Origin: Andalucia godoyi
Lineage: Eukaryota; Discoba; Jakobea; Jakobida; Andaluciidae
Assembly: GCA_009859145.1 (NCBI GenBank)
Contig: VRVR01000019.1
Span: 301,757 to 365,756, forward strand
Length of the DNA stretch: 64,000 nt
Direction of reading: 5' to 3'
Position 1 is the stretch's first letter. Every line of letters starts with the position of its first letter. This document shows, piece after piece, positions 50,910 through 61,000 of this stretch. The notes beneath the pieces were generated by a model. It did no database searches, was not told where the DNA came from, and saw nothing but the letters and a program-made list of their open reading frames with translations. Position numbers and translations under genes: made by a program.

Positions 50910-52550
50910 ATGGATGAGCACGATTCTGATGCGCTGTCATCGTATTTGATGGCGTCCTCTGCAATGTCGTTCCTGCATGCCCCATCGCACAGCGCCGTAT
51001 TGTCTTCACGTCCGTTCGCAACGGAACATACTCTCGAGCCGTGCTTGGAGCAATTGATGCGTCTTTTGCCGTCCATCGGAGTAGCGGGTCATGCGGTTCT
51101 TACACTCCTGAGCCCGGTTTCCCTTGATCGATCACTTACTCGAGCCGAAGTAGCAGAAATCGCATCATCCATTCACAAGTTGGTGACGCTTGTGCAGACG
51201 GAAATGTCGCAGCGGGATGCCTTTTCGGACCAGTTGCGACGTTCGCAATGTGACACTGAACATCTATCCTCACAACTCTCGAAAGCGAGGGACGACATTC
51301 AGTCTCTGGAGACACAAAACGATGCGCTTCACAATAAGATCGGGGTGCTGCAGAGACAACACAATGCCCAGTTGGATAAAGCAAAAGTTGAGAAACAGGA
51401 ACTAACGCGGAGGGTGGCAGATTTGCAGTCGCGATACACTCAGATTGCTCATGAACTGAAGAGAAAAGAAAATGAACGAGACTCGGCGGCGGAAAAACTG
51501 AAGAGGCTTACAAAGATGGGACGCAAGGAAATCGGAGCCACGATCGAGGTGGTCGATGCCGCTGTGGGGCACCATCCGGGTTCGCTGGGTGGATTTGGAG
51601 CAAGAGGGGGTGCAAGCACATCGCTGTTTTCCACTCCACTTGCGGCAAACGCATCCCGTAGGATGTGGAGTGCTGCTGGTGGTGATCCTGCATCGACGTT
51701 CAATAACAATCTGATTCAAACATTGTCGGATGCAAACATGGACTTGACCAGAGAAAATGACTCGCTGCGGGATTCGCTGACCAAACTGCAAAAGAAAATG
51801 AACAACATCATTGAACTCGAATCGCAGATGCTGGGGGGTCCCGACACAAAGGCCGGTGGTGCCAATCACGCCAAGTCGGGCATCGGCAATAATGGTAGCA
51901 ACGCTGTTTCTGCTTTTAATGAAGAGGAGAAGAGAGTCTTTGACTCCTTGGATGAGCTGTCGAATTCTGTCGGGTCTTCTGTGCCGTTCGATATGGTTCA
52001 ATCCGAGCTGGAAACGAGCTTCGCAAATGCAGTTCGGATACTGGAACAGAAGATGGCACAGGTTCGAGATCTTGAGGCGAAGGCGCTCGAGTCTGCCAAC
52101 CATGAAGAAGAAGTTGCTCGTTTGCGCTCCCTTCTCAAGAAGTACAAGGAGATCATTCAAAATCAGGAGCGAGTGCTGGTGCTCAACCTTGACAGAATGA
52201 AGACGACGCCAGCCAAGCATCCGTCGCCTGACCATGTTGCGCGCTCGTCGTCTATGGGTTCGGTGTTCATGACGCCCGAGTACAGGAGGCTGCCTTCTCG
52301 GGCTCCTGATTTTGATGCGCCATCTTCCGTTCAAAGACGCTTGTACGCAGATCAGGAAAGGATCTTGTCCGGTCAAACTTCTTCCTTGGCTGTGCAGCGC
52401 GACGCCCTGCTGGACCAAGCACAGCGTCTCGATGAGGAGCGACGAGCGTTTGAGATTGAAAAGTCCGCGCTGGAAGATCAGATGTCGCGACTGACTCGCG
52501 TGTTCTCGCGGAATACCTTTTACGGATCTGCGTCTTCTCCATCTGTTTAG
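50910..52550 (+). CDS. ADIP/SSX2IP (Msd1)-like coiled-coil protein
   Basis: A 546-residue frame starting MDEHDSDALSSYLMASSAM. Residues about 45-95 are helical. A long coiled coil follows at about 95-205, ending LTRRVADLQSRYTQIAHELK then RKENERDSAAEKLKRL, close to the ADIP (SSX2IP) domain pattern of two long helices and a basic KxxERxxxxxKL end. A Gly/Ala/Ser linker (about 215-270), more coiled coil (about 280-430) and a C-terminal helix rich in RLDEERRAFEIEKSALEDQ complete the protein. SSX2IP/Msd1 anchors microtubules at centrosomes and basal bodies as part of centriolar satellites. The family call is by pattern; a generic coiled-coil protein is the alternative. Confidence 0.62.
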   Translation: MDEHDSDALSSYLMASSAMSFLHAPSHSAVLSSRPFATEHTLEPCLEQLMRLLPSIGVAGHAVLTLLSPVSLDRSLTRAEVAEIASSIHKLVTLVQTEMSQRDAFSDQLRRSQCDTEHLSSQLSKARDDIQSLETQNDALHNKIGVLQRQHNAQLDKAKVEKQELTRRVADLQSRYTQIAHELKRKENERDSAAEKLKRLTKMGRKEIGATIEVVDAAVGHHPGSLGGFGARGGASTSLFSTPLAANASRRMWSAAGGDPASTFNNNLIQTLSDANMDLTRENDSLRDSLTKLQKKMNNIIELESQMLGGPDTKAGGANHAKSGIGNNGSNAVSAFNEEEKRVFDSLDELSNSVGSSVPFDMVQSELETSFANAVRILEQKMAQVRDLEAKALESANHEEEVARLRSLLKKYKEIIQNQERVLVLNLDRMKTTPAKHPSPDHVARSSSMGSVFMTPEYRRLPSRAPDFDAPSSVQRRLYADQERILSGQTSSLAVQRDALLDQAQRLDEERRAFEIEKSALEDQMSRLTRVFSRNTFYGSASSPSV

Positions 52551-52916
52551 TAAAACAAGTACACAGTGTTTGGCGTACGCGTTGTTCCTGTCTTTTTGGC
52601 GCCTTCCACGATGGTGGCATGCCGACAGGAAGATCGCTTGCGAATTTCATCTGCCGATCGTCTGTTGTAGCGAAAACCCGGGAAACCTCTTTTCGTGCGA
52701 AATTTTGTTCACAGCGCTAGCTTCTTCTTCTCTTTTCTTCTTTTCTTTTCTCATGTTTTTTGAGTCTTGTGCTGTTGCTGTTGCTGTTGCTGGTCGGTAG
52801 GCTGAGTTTAGCTGACAGTACAAGTGCTTTTGTATCTGTTCAAATAACTTTTTTCCGGGTTTTTTTTTGTTGAAACTATTTTAATTCGTCCTCTGGAGTG
52901 TGAATGAAACACAAGG
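52551..52916. promoter_or_regulatory. Region between ADIP-like and MutS genes
   Basis: About 365 bases between two plus-strand genes holding the ADIP-like 3' end and MutS promoter. A GCTGTT hexamer repeat lies near 52770-52794 and a T9 run near 52860. No gene is seen. Confidence 0.5.
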
Positions 52917-55550
52917 ATGTTCGGAATCTCAAGAACATGGACTGTAGCTCATTGTTGCTGTTCTTGTTTGCGTCCAGCAGCTCGGCGCTTCATGTCCACT
53001 GCAATGATGTCGCAATGGAGTGCAGTCAAAGAACAGTATCCGAATCATATTGTCTTCTTTAGAATGGGCGACTTTTTCGAGCTGTTCCATGAGGATGCGG
53101 AAAAGATGTCGCAATTGTTGGGAATAACGCTATCTTCGCGAGGAAAGGGCAAGGGAAAGGATGTCCCGCTTGCTGGATTTCCGCATTTTGCAATCGACTC
53201 TTACCTGGAGCGGGTGGTACGGGCCGGATACATGGTTGTGATTGTGGAGCAGACAGGAGAAGGGTCTTCGAATTCCAAACTGAGACACAGAGAAGTTGTT
53301 AGAATTGAAACTCCAGCCACGTTGACGAATGACGGTTACTTGGATCCGCGCAGAAACAATTTTCTTTGCGCAGTCTACAAATCATCGGACGGCCAGAAAA
53401 CTGGGGTCGCATGGACAGACGTCTCTACTGGTGAATTCTGGTGTTGTTCTTCGGACGATAAGCTCTTGGAGGCTGATATTTATCGAATTCATCCTGTACA
53501 AATTATAGTCCGGTCTCGCAAGGACATCAGCGTGGATGTAATTCATCGACTTTTTATGGTTACCGAGGCGTCTGATTTCAAGTTAAGTGACACCGTTAGC
53601 GCGGAAAAGACCATTGCAAGTTCTTCGACTCGTCTGCAATCGTTGTCGCACGAGGAATCACATGCTTGCAGCATGATTCTGTCGTTCCTTATTGCAACAC
53701 AGAAGCTCGTGCCACACCTCCAAGAACCCGCTCGGTTTGTCCGTTCTGCTGTTCTGCACATCGATGCATCGTCGAGGAGGTCGCTGGAGATTCTCAAATC
53801 TCAAAACGGAGACCGCGAAACATCGCTGTTGAGTGCCATTGATCTTACGAGGACGGGTCCTGGAAGCCGTCTGCTGGCGTCGCGCATTTGCAGCCCGTCC
53901 ACAGATCTGTCAGAAATCAAAATGCGGCTTTCCAACGTGCAACATTTCGTGGACTTGGGGGAATCCGTCCGCAAGAAAGTTATGAGCGTATTGGATGCTT
54001 GCTCAGATCTTGAAAGATCTACTTTTCGCCTCGTGAACCTTAGAGGTGGTCCGAGAGATCTTGTTGCTGTTGGACAGACGCTTGCACGCTGCGCGGACTT
54101 GCAGTCGTTGCTAAACACGCAGGACTTTCATTTTCCATGTTTGCGTGAGCTCATGCATCAACTGCAAAGCGCCCTCCATCCCGATGCTGTAGAAAAGACC
54201 TTGGAGTCCGGAGGGTACATTCGATCTGGGTTTAATGAAGTACTCGATCAGCGACGGCGCACCCTTGAAGGTGCAAAGGAGATCGTCGCGTCACTCCAGG
54301 CCAAGTATCGATCCATGACCGGTATCCCGAACTTGGTCGTTGAGGAAAATGCAATGTGGTGCGCCGTGAAAAAGTCTCATGGGCCCAAGATGGAAATCCT
54401 CAAAAATTTCACGCTAATTGGGTCAACGAAAGAGGTGTATCGGTATTCGTCATCAGAGCTGCTGCGAGTTTCTGGTGAGCTCACGCTTGCAAAGCGAGGA
54501 ACTGTTGAGATTGAGAGTGACATCTTCACAGATTTGGTAGGGTTTGTGTCCCAGCACATCCGCGATTTGCTGTCTTCCGCGCACTTGCTTGCCGAGATCG
54601 ACTTTTACTGTGGAGCTGCAGAGCTCGCGGTTACTCATCACTACTGCCGACCGGATATCGTATTGCAACCAATTCTGGAAGTGCATCAAGGCCGACACCC
54701 AGTTGTTGAAAGTGTGCATGCGAAGCGCGGGCTGTCTTTCTCTCCAAATAGCGTCGATCTCAACGAATCTGCCCCGTTCTGGCTCATCACTGGCGCAAAT
54801 ATGGGCGGAAAATCCACGTTCCTTCGGCAAAATGCAATTATTTGCATCATGGCGCAGGCGGGCATGTTTGTCCCAGCAACTTCCTGTCGGATCGGTGTCG
54901 TTGACAAGCTTTTTTCTCGGGTTGGAGCATCGGACGATCTCGCTCGTGATCAGTCGACGTTCATGGTGGAGATGCTGGAAACCGCCTCTATCTTGTCGAA
55001 TTGTTCTCCTTCGTCGCTGGTCATCTGCGATGAGCTAGGTCGTGGGACGTCTCCAGAAGATGGCGTTGCCATTTCCCAAGCTGTATTGGAGGACTTGCTG
55101 CTTCGAGCGAAATGCAGGACGCTGTTTGCAACGCATTTTCTCAAGCTGAGTTCCCTGTCCGCCCGATACCCTAGTTTGCTGTGCTTTTCGTTTGGGGTGG
55201 ATGCCTCTCGACCGCAGCCAGTGTTTTCACACAAGCTTGTTCGAGGCCCGGCAAGAAGTTCCTACGGAATCATTGTTTCGCGTCTTGCTGGTTTGCCCGA
55301 GGCTGTTACAAATCGGGCCCAAGCGCTGCTCAAGGCTTCGGAAGCCTCTGCCAGTTTGAATCCTGCTCCTGTGATTGGTTCCGAGAAAATCCTCCTGGAA
55401 AATCTCATTCACTTCATTTCCTCTTTTGATCCCGATTCGCACACCCCAAAACAAGCTCACCATTTTGCATATCAGTTGCGGCAGATGCTCGACCGCCACG
55501 AGCGCGATGTGCCTACTGTAGTAAAGGAGCTCAGCCTGCGTGACGTCTGA
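52917..55550 (+). CDS. MutS mismatch-repair ATPase, mitochondrial-type (MSH1/MutS1)
   Basis: An 877-residue protein. The first 25-30 residues are Arg/Cys/Ser-rich with no acidic residue (…LRPAARRFMSTAMM), as in a mitochondrial presequence. The mismatch-binding domain follows, with GDFFELFHEDA carrying the Phe-x-Glu that stacks on mismatched bases. The connector, core and clamp domains lie at about 130-560. The ATPase has Walker A GANMGGKST (about 625-633), the MutS signature RVGASDDLARDQSTFMVEM, Walker B LVICDELGRGTSPEDG and an ATHFLKL switch. The C-terminus has the helix-turn-helix SSYGIIVSRLAGLPEAV used for dimers. Length and the intact N-terminal motif match bacterial MutS/MSH1 rather than nuclear MSH2/3/6. 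It likely maintains organellar DNA. Confidence 0.92.
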   Translation: MFGISRTWTVAHCCCSCLRPAARRFMSTAMMSQWSAVKEQYPNHIVFFRMGDFFELFHEDAEKMSQLLGITLSSRGKGKGKDVPLAGFPHFAIDSYLERVVRAGYMVVIVEQTGEGSSNSKLRHREVVRIETPATLTNDGYLDPRRNNFLCAVYKSSDGQKTGVAWTDVSTGEFWCCSSDDKLLEADIYRIHPVQIIVRSRKDISVDVIHRLFMVTEASDFKLSDTVSAEKTIASSSTRLQSLSHEESHACSMILSFLIATQKLVPHLQEPARFVRSAVLHIDASSRRSLEILKSQNGDRETSLLSAIDLTRTGPGSRLLASRICSPSTDLSEIKMRLSNVQHFVDLGESVRKKVMSVLDACSDLERSTFRLVNLRGGPRDLVAVGQTLARCADLQSLLNTQDFHFPCLRELMHQLQSALHPDAVEKTLESGGYIRSGFNEVLDQRRRTLEGAKEIVASLQAKYRSMTGIPNLVVEENAMWCAVKKSHGPKMEILKNFTLIGSTKEVYRYSSSELLRVSGELTLAKRGTVEIESDIFTDLVGFVSQHIRDLLSSAHLLAEIDFYCGAAELAVTHHYCRPDIVLQPILEVHQGRHPVVESVHAKRGLSFSPNSVDLNESAPFWLITGANMGGKSTFLRQNAIICIMAQAGMFVPATSCRIGVVDKLFSRVGASDDLARDQSTFMVEMLETASILSNCSPSSLVICDELGRGTSPEDGVAISQAVLEDLLLRAKCRTLFATHFLKLSSLSARYPSLLCFSFGVDASRPQPVFSHKLVRGPARSSYGIIVSRLAGLPEAVTNRAQALLKASEASASLNPAPVIGSEKILLENLIHFISSFDPDSHTPKQAHHFAYQLRQMLDRHERDVPTVVKELSLRDV

Positions 55551-55945
<395 letters not shown>

Positions 55946-57448
55946 ATGAGCTTAAGAATTTGCGTTCTTAGCCCGTCCTACGAGGGATCAAACTCGCCGT
56001 TTGCCGAGTATGATCCTCCTTGCGATCCGTCGAAATGGATGCGTGACTGTGCAGAGTACTCCTGGGGGTTTGCCGAAATCCGAAAGGCAACGGCCGTGCA
56101 GCAAATCCGGGACCTCGTGCAGTCGAAAAAATACGATTTGTTCTTCAATTTGTGCGACGGAGCGTGGGATGAGGATCGGGCGGGCGCGGAGGTTGTCAAG
56201 GCGCTGGAAATGTTTGAGGTTCCGTTCACGGGAGCGGATTCCAAGTTTTATGAGCCGTCCAAAGAGATCATGAAGATGGTTGCTGTGTATGAAGGAGTGA
56301 AGACGCCTCGTTTTCAGTTTGCGTACACAGACGAAGAAATTGAAGAAGCTTGCGAGTGCTTGACGTTCCCCGTCATTTGCAAACACTACAATGGCTACTC
56401 TTCGGTCGGCATGACGCGGGATTCAAAATGTGCGACTGCTGCCGAATTGCGAGCTGAAGCGCGGAGAATGATTGGGTTGTTTTCCGGAGTGCTCATCGAA
56501 GAGTTCATTTCAGGCCGCGAAGCCACCGTTCTCGTTGCAGAGAATCCGGACGATCCTGATTCACCTGTCGTTTTCACACCGGTAGAATGTACATTTCCGG
56601 AGGGTGAAACGTTCAAGCATTTTGATTTGAAGTGGAAAGAGTTTGAAGGAATGATGTGGTATGCCATCAAAGAACCGAAACTTGTTGCCGATCTGGAACA
56701 GGCAGCGAGACGCATGTTCGTTGCATTAAAAGGCGTTTCGTTTGGTCGGTTGGACTTGCGCATTTGCCAGCGCACGGGGGACGCGTATTTCCTGGAGATC
56801 AATCCGAACTGCGGTGTGTTTTATCCATTCGATGCGCCATCCTCAGCGGACTCGATTCTCACCATCGACTCGGCTGGGCACAAGGGATTCATACACATGC
56901 TGATTCGCAGTGCGTTGAAGCGACATCAAAGAATTATGCAGGACAAGTCGCTGTGCACAGTCCGATATTCACCTCGTCTCGGCTACGGCCTGGTGGCAAC
57001 CCGCGACATTCATCCTGGGGAGATCGTTATCCGATACGAGGAGCGTCCACAGGTGCTTGTCAGCAAGTCCCACGTTGAAGCCCACTGGAAGGGGAAGCGC
57101 AGGGAGTGGTTCGCACAGTACTGCTACCCGGCGAATGAGGTTCTGTACTTCATGTGGGCCGATCGTCCAGAAGATTGGAAGCCGTTGAACCACTCTTGTG
57201 ATCCGAACTGCTGGATTGCTGCGCCTGCGGAAATGGATCTCGTTGCTCGAAAGTTTATTCGCAAGGGAGAGGCAATCACAGCGGATTACGCCACGTTCTG
57301 CAATGAAATCATGGCGGATTTCGAGTGCTCCTGCGGTGTGCCTGTGTGTAGAAGAATGATTCGAGGAACAGACTATTTGTCCAAGGCCATACGGCAGCAG
57401 TACAGCGACCATGTTTCATCCTACGTGTACCTGCATCCTCCCCAGTAG
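55946..57448 (+). CDS. ATP-grasp ligase / SET methyltransferase fusion
   Basis: ATG 55946 (MSLRICVLSPSYEGSNSPF) starts after the GA microsatellite; the product has 500 residues. Residues 1-330 resemble D-Ala-D-Ala-ligase-type ATP-grasp enzymes: YDLFFNLCDGAWDEDRAG, VPFTGADSKFYEPSKEIMK, FPVICKHYNGYSSVGM (ATP lysine region), GVLIEEFISGREATVLV and the metal-binding FLEINPNCGVF. Residues about 345-485 are a SET domain: YSPRLGYGLVATRDIHPGEIV, NHSCDPNCW (415-423), ARKFIRKGEAITADYATF and a post-SET CSCGVPVCRRMIRG. ATP-grasp enzymes join a carboxylate to an amine through an acyl phosphate; SET domains methylate lysines. Both active sites look intact, suggesting one protein that ligates and methylates, or a bacterial-derived ligase recruited to chromatin or protein modification. 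The substrate is unknown. Confidence 0.85.
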   Translation: MSLRICVLSPSYEGSNSPFAEYDPPCDPSKWMRDCAEYSWGFAEIRKATAVQQIRDLVQSKKYDLFFNLCDGAWDEDRAGAEVVKALEMFEVPFTGADSKFYEPSKEIMKMVAVYEGVKTPRFQFAYTDEEIEEACECLTFPVICKHYNGYSSVGMTRDSKCATAAELRAEARRMIGLFSGVLIEEFISGREATVLVAENPDDPDSPVVFTPVECTFPEGETFKHFDLKWKEFEGMMWYAIKEPKLVADLEQAARRMFVALKGVSFGRLDLRICQRTGDAYFLEINPNCGVFYPFDAPSSADSILTIDSAGHKGFIHMLIRSALKRHQRIMQDKSLCTVRYSPRLGYGLVATRDIHPGEIVIRYEERPQVLVSKSHVEAHWKGKRREWFAQYCYPANEVLYFMWADRPEDWKPLNHSCDPNCWIAAPAEMDLVARKFIRKGEAITADYATFCNEIMADFECSCGVPVCRRMIRGTDYLSKAIRQQYSDHVSSYVYLHPPQ

Positions 57449-58042
57449 GTCCCTGTAGAACAATAAATCATCGATGTTTTCATGTTGCATGGCGTGTTTT
57501 CTAGTCTGGGGGCATGTTTTTTCTAGCTTTTTTTTCTAGCCCCCCTTTTATATATATATATATATATATATATTTATTTTTTTCGTTTTTTCCACCCCGG
57601 TCCAAATGCTTCAGAAAGCAAAAGACAGAAACTGGGGTTTTTTTAATCATTAAAACACATAAAAATAGGCATGTGTGTGCAAAAGAAACCATGACGCCTG
57701 AGGGACTCGAACCCTCGCCTCCGAAGAGAGCAGATCCTTAGTCTACCGCCATAACCAACTCGGCCAAAGCGCCCGACACGTGTAGTTGGCGCTTGAGCTC
57801 CATTCCTGAACAGATTGGGGAAAAATCGATAGTCCTCCAAACGGAAAAAACGGACAATCGGAAAGGTGATTTTCGTTCTGCTTCTTTTGCTCGTTTCATT
57901 CCATTTTTTAAAAATGTTTTGTTTGTTTGTTTGTTTGAGATGCAAAAAAATAAAATAAATAATAATTTTAAATAGTAATTATTATACAGTACTTTGGAAA
58001 CGTTTCGGGAAAGCGAGCTTTCATATTCCTTGCAGCATTTTT
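57449..58042. other. Intergenic region with TA repeat and tRNA-Leu
   Basis: About 590 bases between two plus-strand genes. A TA microsatellite lies at 57549-57574 and the tRNA-Leu gene at 57692-57773. AT-rich sequence (57905-57990) precedes the IQ gene. Nothing else is seen. Confidence 0.6.
57692..57773 (-). tRNA. tRNA-Leu (anticodon AAG)
   Basis: On the minus strand GGCGCTT pairs with AGGCGTC as acceptor stem, with discriminator A. The A box TGGCCGAGTTGG, a D arm and an anticodon stem GTAGA/TCTGC around loop CTAAGGA give anticodon AAG. A long variable arm (TCTCTTCGGAGGC) marks a class II tRNA, as expected for leucine. The T arm is GAGGG-TTCGAGT-CCCTC with an intact B box. There is no intron and no encoded CCA; a T4 run follows nine bases downstream. 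Confidence 0.95.
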
Positions 58043-61000
58043 ATGGACCATGAAAGACACGTTCTTCGATCGCCGTATCTATCAGCACCCTTTGTGATTT
58101 CGAGTCCCTCAGGGACGCCGAGAAAACGAAAGGAGATTTTGTCGGCGCTTTTACATTCTCTTGCGGAAGAAGACGACGCAGACCGCCGGTTCGATCCATT
58201 GCCCATTCTTCGCGAAACAGAAAAGCAGTTAATCATGAGAATGCACATTTTTTCGAGTTCTCACGAGTCATGCATTCGAGGAGCGCACGGATATGTCGTA
58301 TTGGCGATTCGGTACGCGCTGTCTATTCCGCATGAACCGTTGCTGGACTCTTGTATGGCATTGCTGGAACCTGACTGGATTCCATTCCATTTGTACTACC
58401 CAGAGTGGACGAGGCACTTTCTTCTTTCGCTCGTCCACAATGCACGATGCTTGCTGTTTCGATCTCTGTCACAAAAAACCGAGTCGCTTCAAGCTCTTAA
58501 ACTGGCGTTGACGATTGAAAGAAAATCTTTCATCTGGTCCCCATGGTCATACTTGAATCTCTCTTCGTTTCAGGCCGACTTGAAGAAGAAGTTGCATGTC
58601 ATTCATGTTGCGCTCTGCATATCGCTGTACTCGGTTTATTCGCGAACTACCGAAACCCCTCTGGAAATGCCTCCTCCGTGGACCATGAGCCGTCGGGATT
58701 TGATTACTAGCATTTCGGAGTTGGAAGGTCTTTCCGGTCTTTTTGAGGATTCCATCTCTGTTTTAGAGGAGGTTGATGAACGCCGCCAATTTGCAGAGCT
58801 CGCGAGCACGCTCTGCTTAGAGTATGTCCTCTGTGCACGATGCTTCTACGGATTGAAACAAAGATGTTTAGGCGATCGCTACCTGGAGAAGAGTAGAGTC
58901 ATCAGTTTGATGTTTGGAATCGAAGAGACTCCTTTGAATGCTGATGATGTGCTCTTTGACCTGTTTCTTATTGACGGTCGATTTGAGGTATGCGGGGCTG
59001 CGCTGAGAGCATCCCCACGAGGCATGAAGCAGTTCTTGGAGCTCCGACATATCACCCCTGGGTATTTCAAGAAAGAAGAGCGCGGATCCGAGGAATCGGA
59101 TGCTATGCGTGAAGTGCTGGGCGGAAAATCGCAGCACCGGGAGCTCAAAGCATTGCTCATGATGGTCAAGGGAGGCGATGTTGCAGAAAAGCCGTCCAGT
59201 TGGCTTTCTCCTGTACGAAAAGTGTTTAGCACCTCCTTGTCTGATATTTCTTTGTTTCTAGAGCTGGACGATACCCTGTTTGCTGCGTCCGATAGCAAGA
59301 AGCTTAGCAAGCCCAAGTTACCAAAGAGGGATTCAATATTGTCTCCACTCTCCTCGCGCCTTCAGACAATTGCCTTCCACAAAAAGGAAGAAAATCGTGA
59401 GAAGTCGAAGCGGAACAGGTTGCGATCTTCAGACACATCGGCAGCTGATCCCTGCCGATCTCCGATGTTTTTCAACGATCTAGCCGAGACGCTATCAGGT
59501 GTACGACGCTTTGGATACTCGCGGCTGCATGCAGACGTTCTCGTTCCGTATGTACAACACTGCATATTTCGGATTTCTGAGACCTTCCTTTGTCGAATGT
59601 ATTCTCGCCGACTGACAATTCGCAGAGCGCTCGTCAGAGATATCCAGCGACTTGCTCGTGGCTATTCTTGCCGAAAGGCCCTTCGAGCCCGGATGCGCGC
59701 TGTTCGTTTAATTCAATTTTTTTTTCGATTCTTTGTTTTTGCACGCAGAAGAACGCTTCGTCGGGATCGTGCAGCAGGCTTGATTGGTGCTGGGTGGAGA
59801 CGCTCCAGACAGCAGCGATCGGAGAATCCAGTGAGCTTACTGCGGTATCTTCGTTCTTGGATACAGTACTTTTTGGTGAGGACAAGATTGCAAAAGATGT
59901 TGTGCGCAGCGTCACTCATAAATCGCTGGGTTGTTTCGCATGTACGACGACGGCAGTTTTTGCTGTTCGTGAACTCGTGTCGGAAAATCCAAGCAACATT
60001 TCGCGCATGGATTCTGAGAAGACAATTTCGACAAATAATCATTGCCTGTCGTCGGATTGAAGACTTTTGGGGTGCTGTTCGAGACTGCAATGCAACCCGT
60101 CGTCGTTCTTGTTGTGCCACCAAGATTTCTGCTGCTTTCAAGGGTTTCCGCATCCGAAAGCTGCTCCACCGCATTGATATATGTGTGCGCAAGGTGCAGA
60201 TGCTTGTTCGTCGCCGACTCTGTTACAAGAGGCTCTTGTTGCGATCATCATCTGCGTGTGCAATTCAAAAATGGCTGTGTCACGTCTCTTCTTCGTGTTG
60301 TCATAAGGGGCCTGTCAATTGTCTTTTGCTACCTGATCCAATAGATCACCATGCGCCTGCGACGAAAATTCAGAATGCATGGCGCCGATATCGCTATCGA
60401 CAGTCCTTGTCCATTGTTGGGGCCTTTTTTCATGACGCAAAAATTCGACTTTCCTGTATGCATAGGGAACAATGGGAGAATGCGATTCGCGTCATTCAGG
60501 CGGCGTGGCGATCGGCGGTTGTTCGACGAAAGCTCTTCGACAAGGCGAGAGCTGCTATTTTTATTCAGAAATCATGGAGATGTTACGTTGGTCGACGGGA
60601 GTTTTTGCAGGATCGACACCGTTTTGTCGTCATTCAAAGACGGTTCCGGAGAAGGCGCTGTGGGCACGTCTTGGCGACACGCTCTCCATCGACTGCTGTC
60701 AATCCATTCCCTTCTCCGTGTGTGCCGCCAAGCTGCGGCTGCACTGCTGCGACTACTGCTGCGGCTGCCTTCAAAATCTTTTATTGCTGGAAGTCGTACG
60801 TTGTTCGTCGGACCATCGCTGTGCAGAACTCAGCTGCAAAGCGGTTGCAGACGTGGATGCTGCGGTCCGTTATACGGAATAACTTGCTGCACTTGCATCG
60901 CGTCTTGTTTTGTCTGTGGACGAGACATAAGTTCCTTCTGAAAGTCAAGTGCGCATTAAGAATCCAATCGTTCTACCGAAGATGGATTGCCAGGAAGAGG

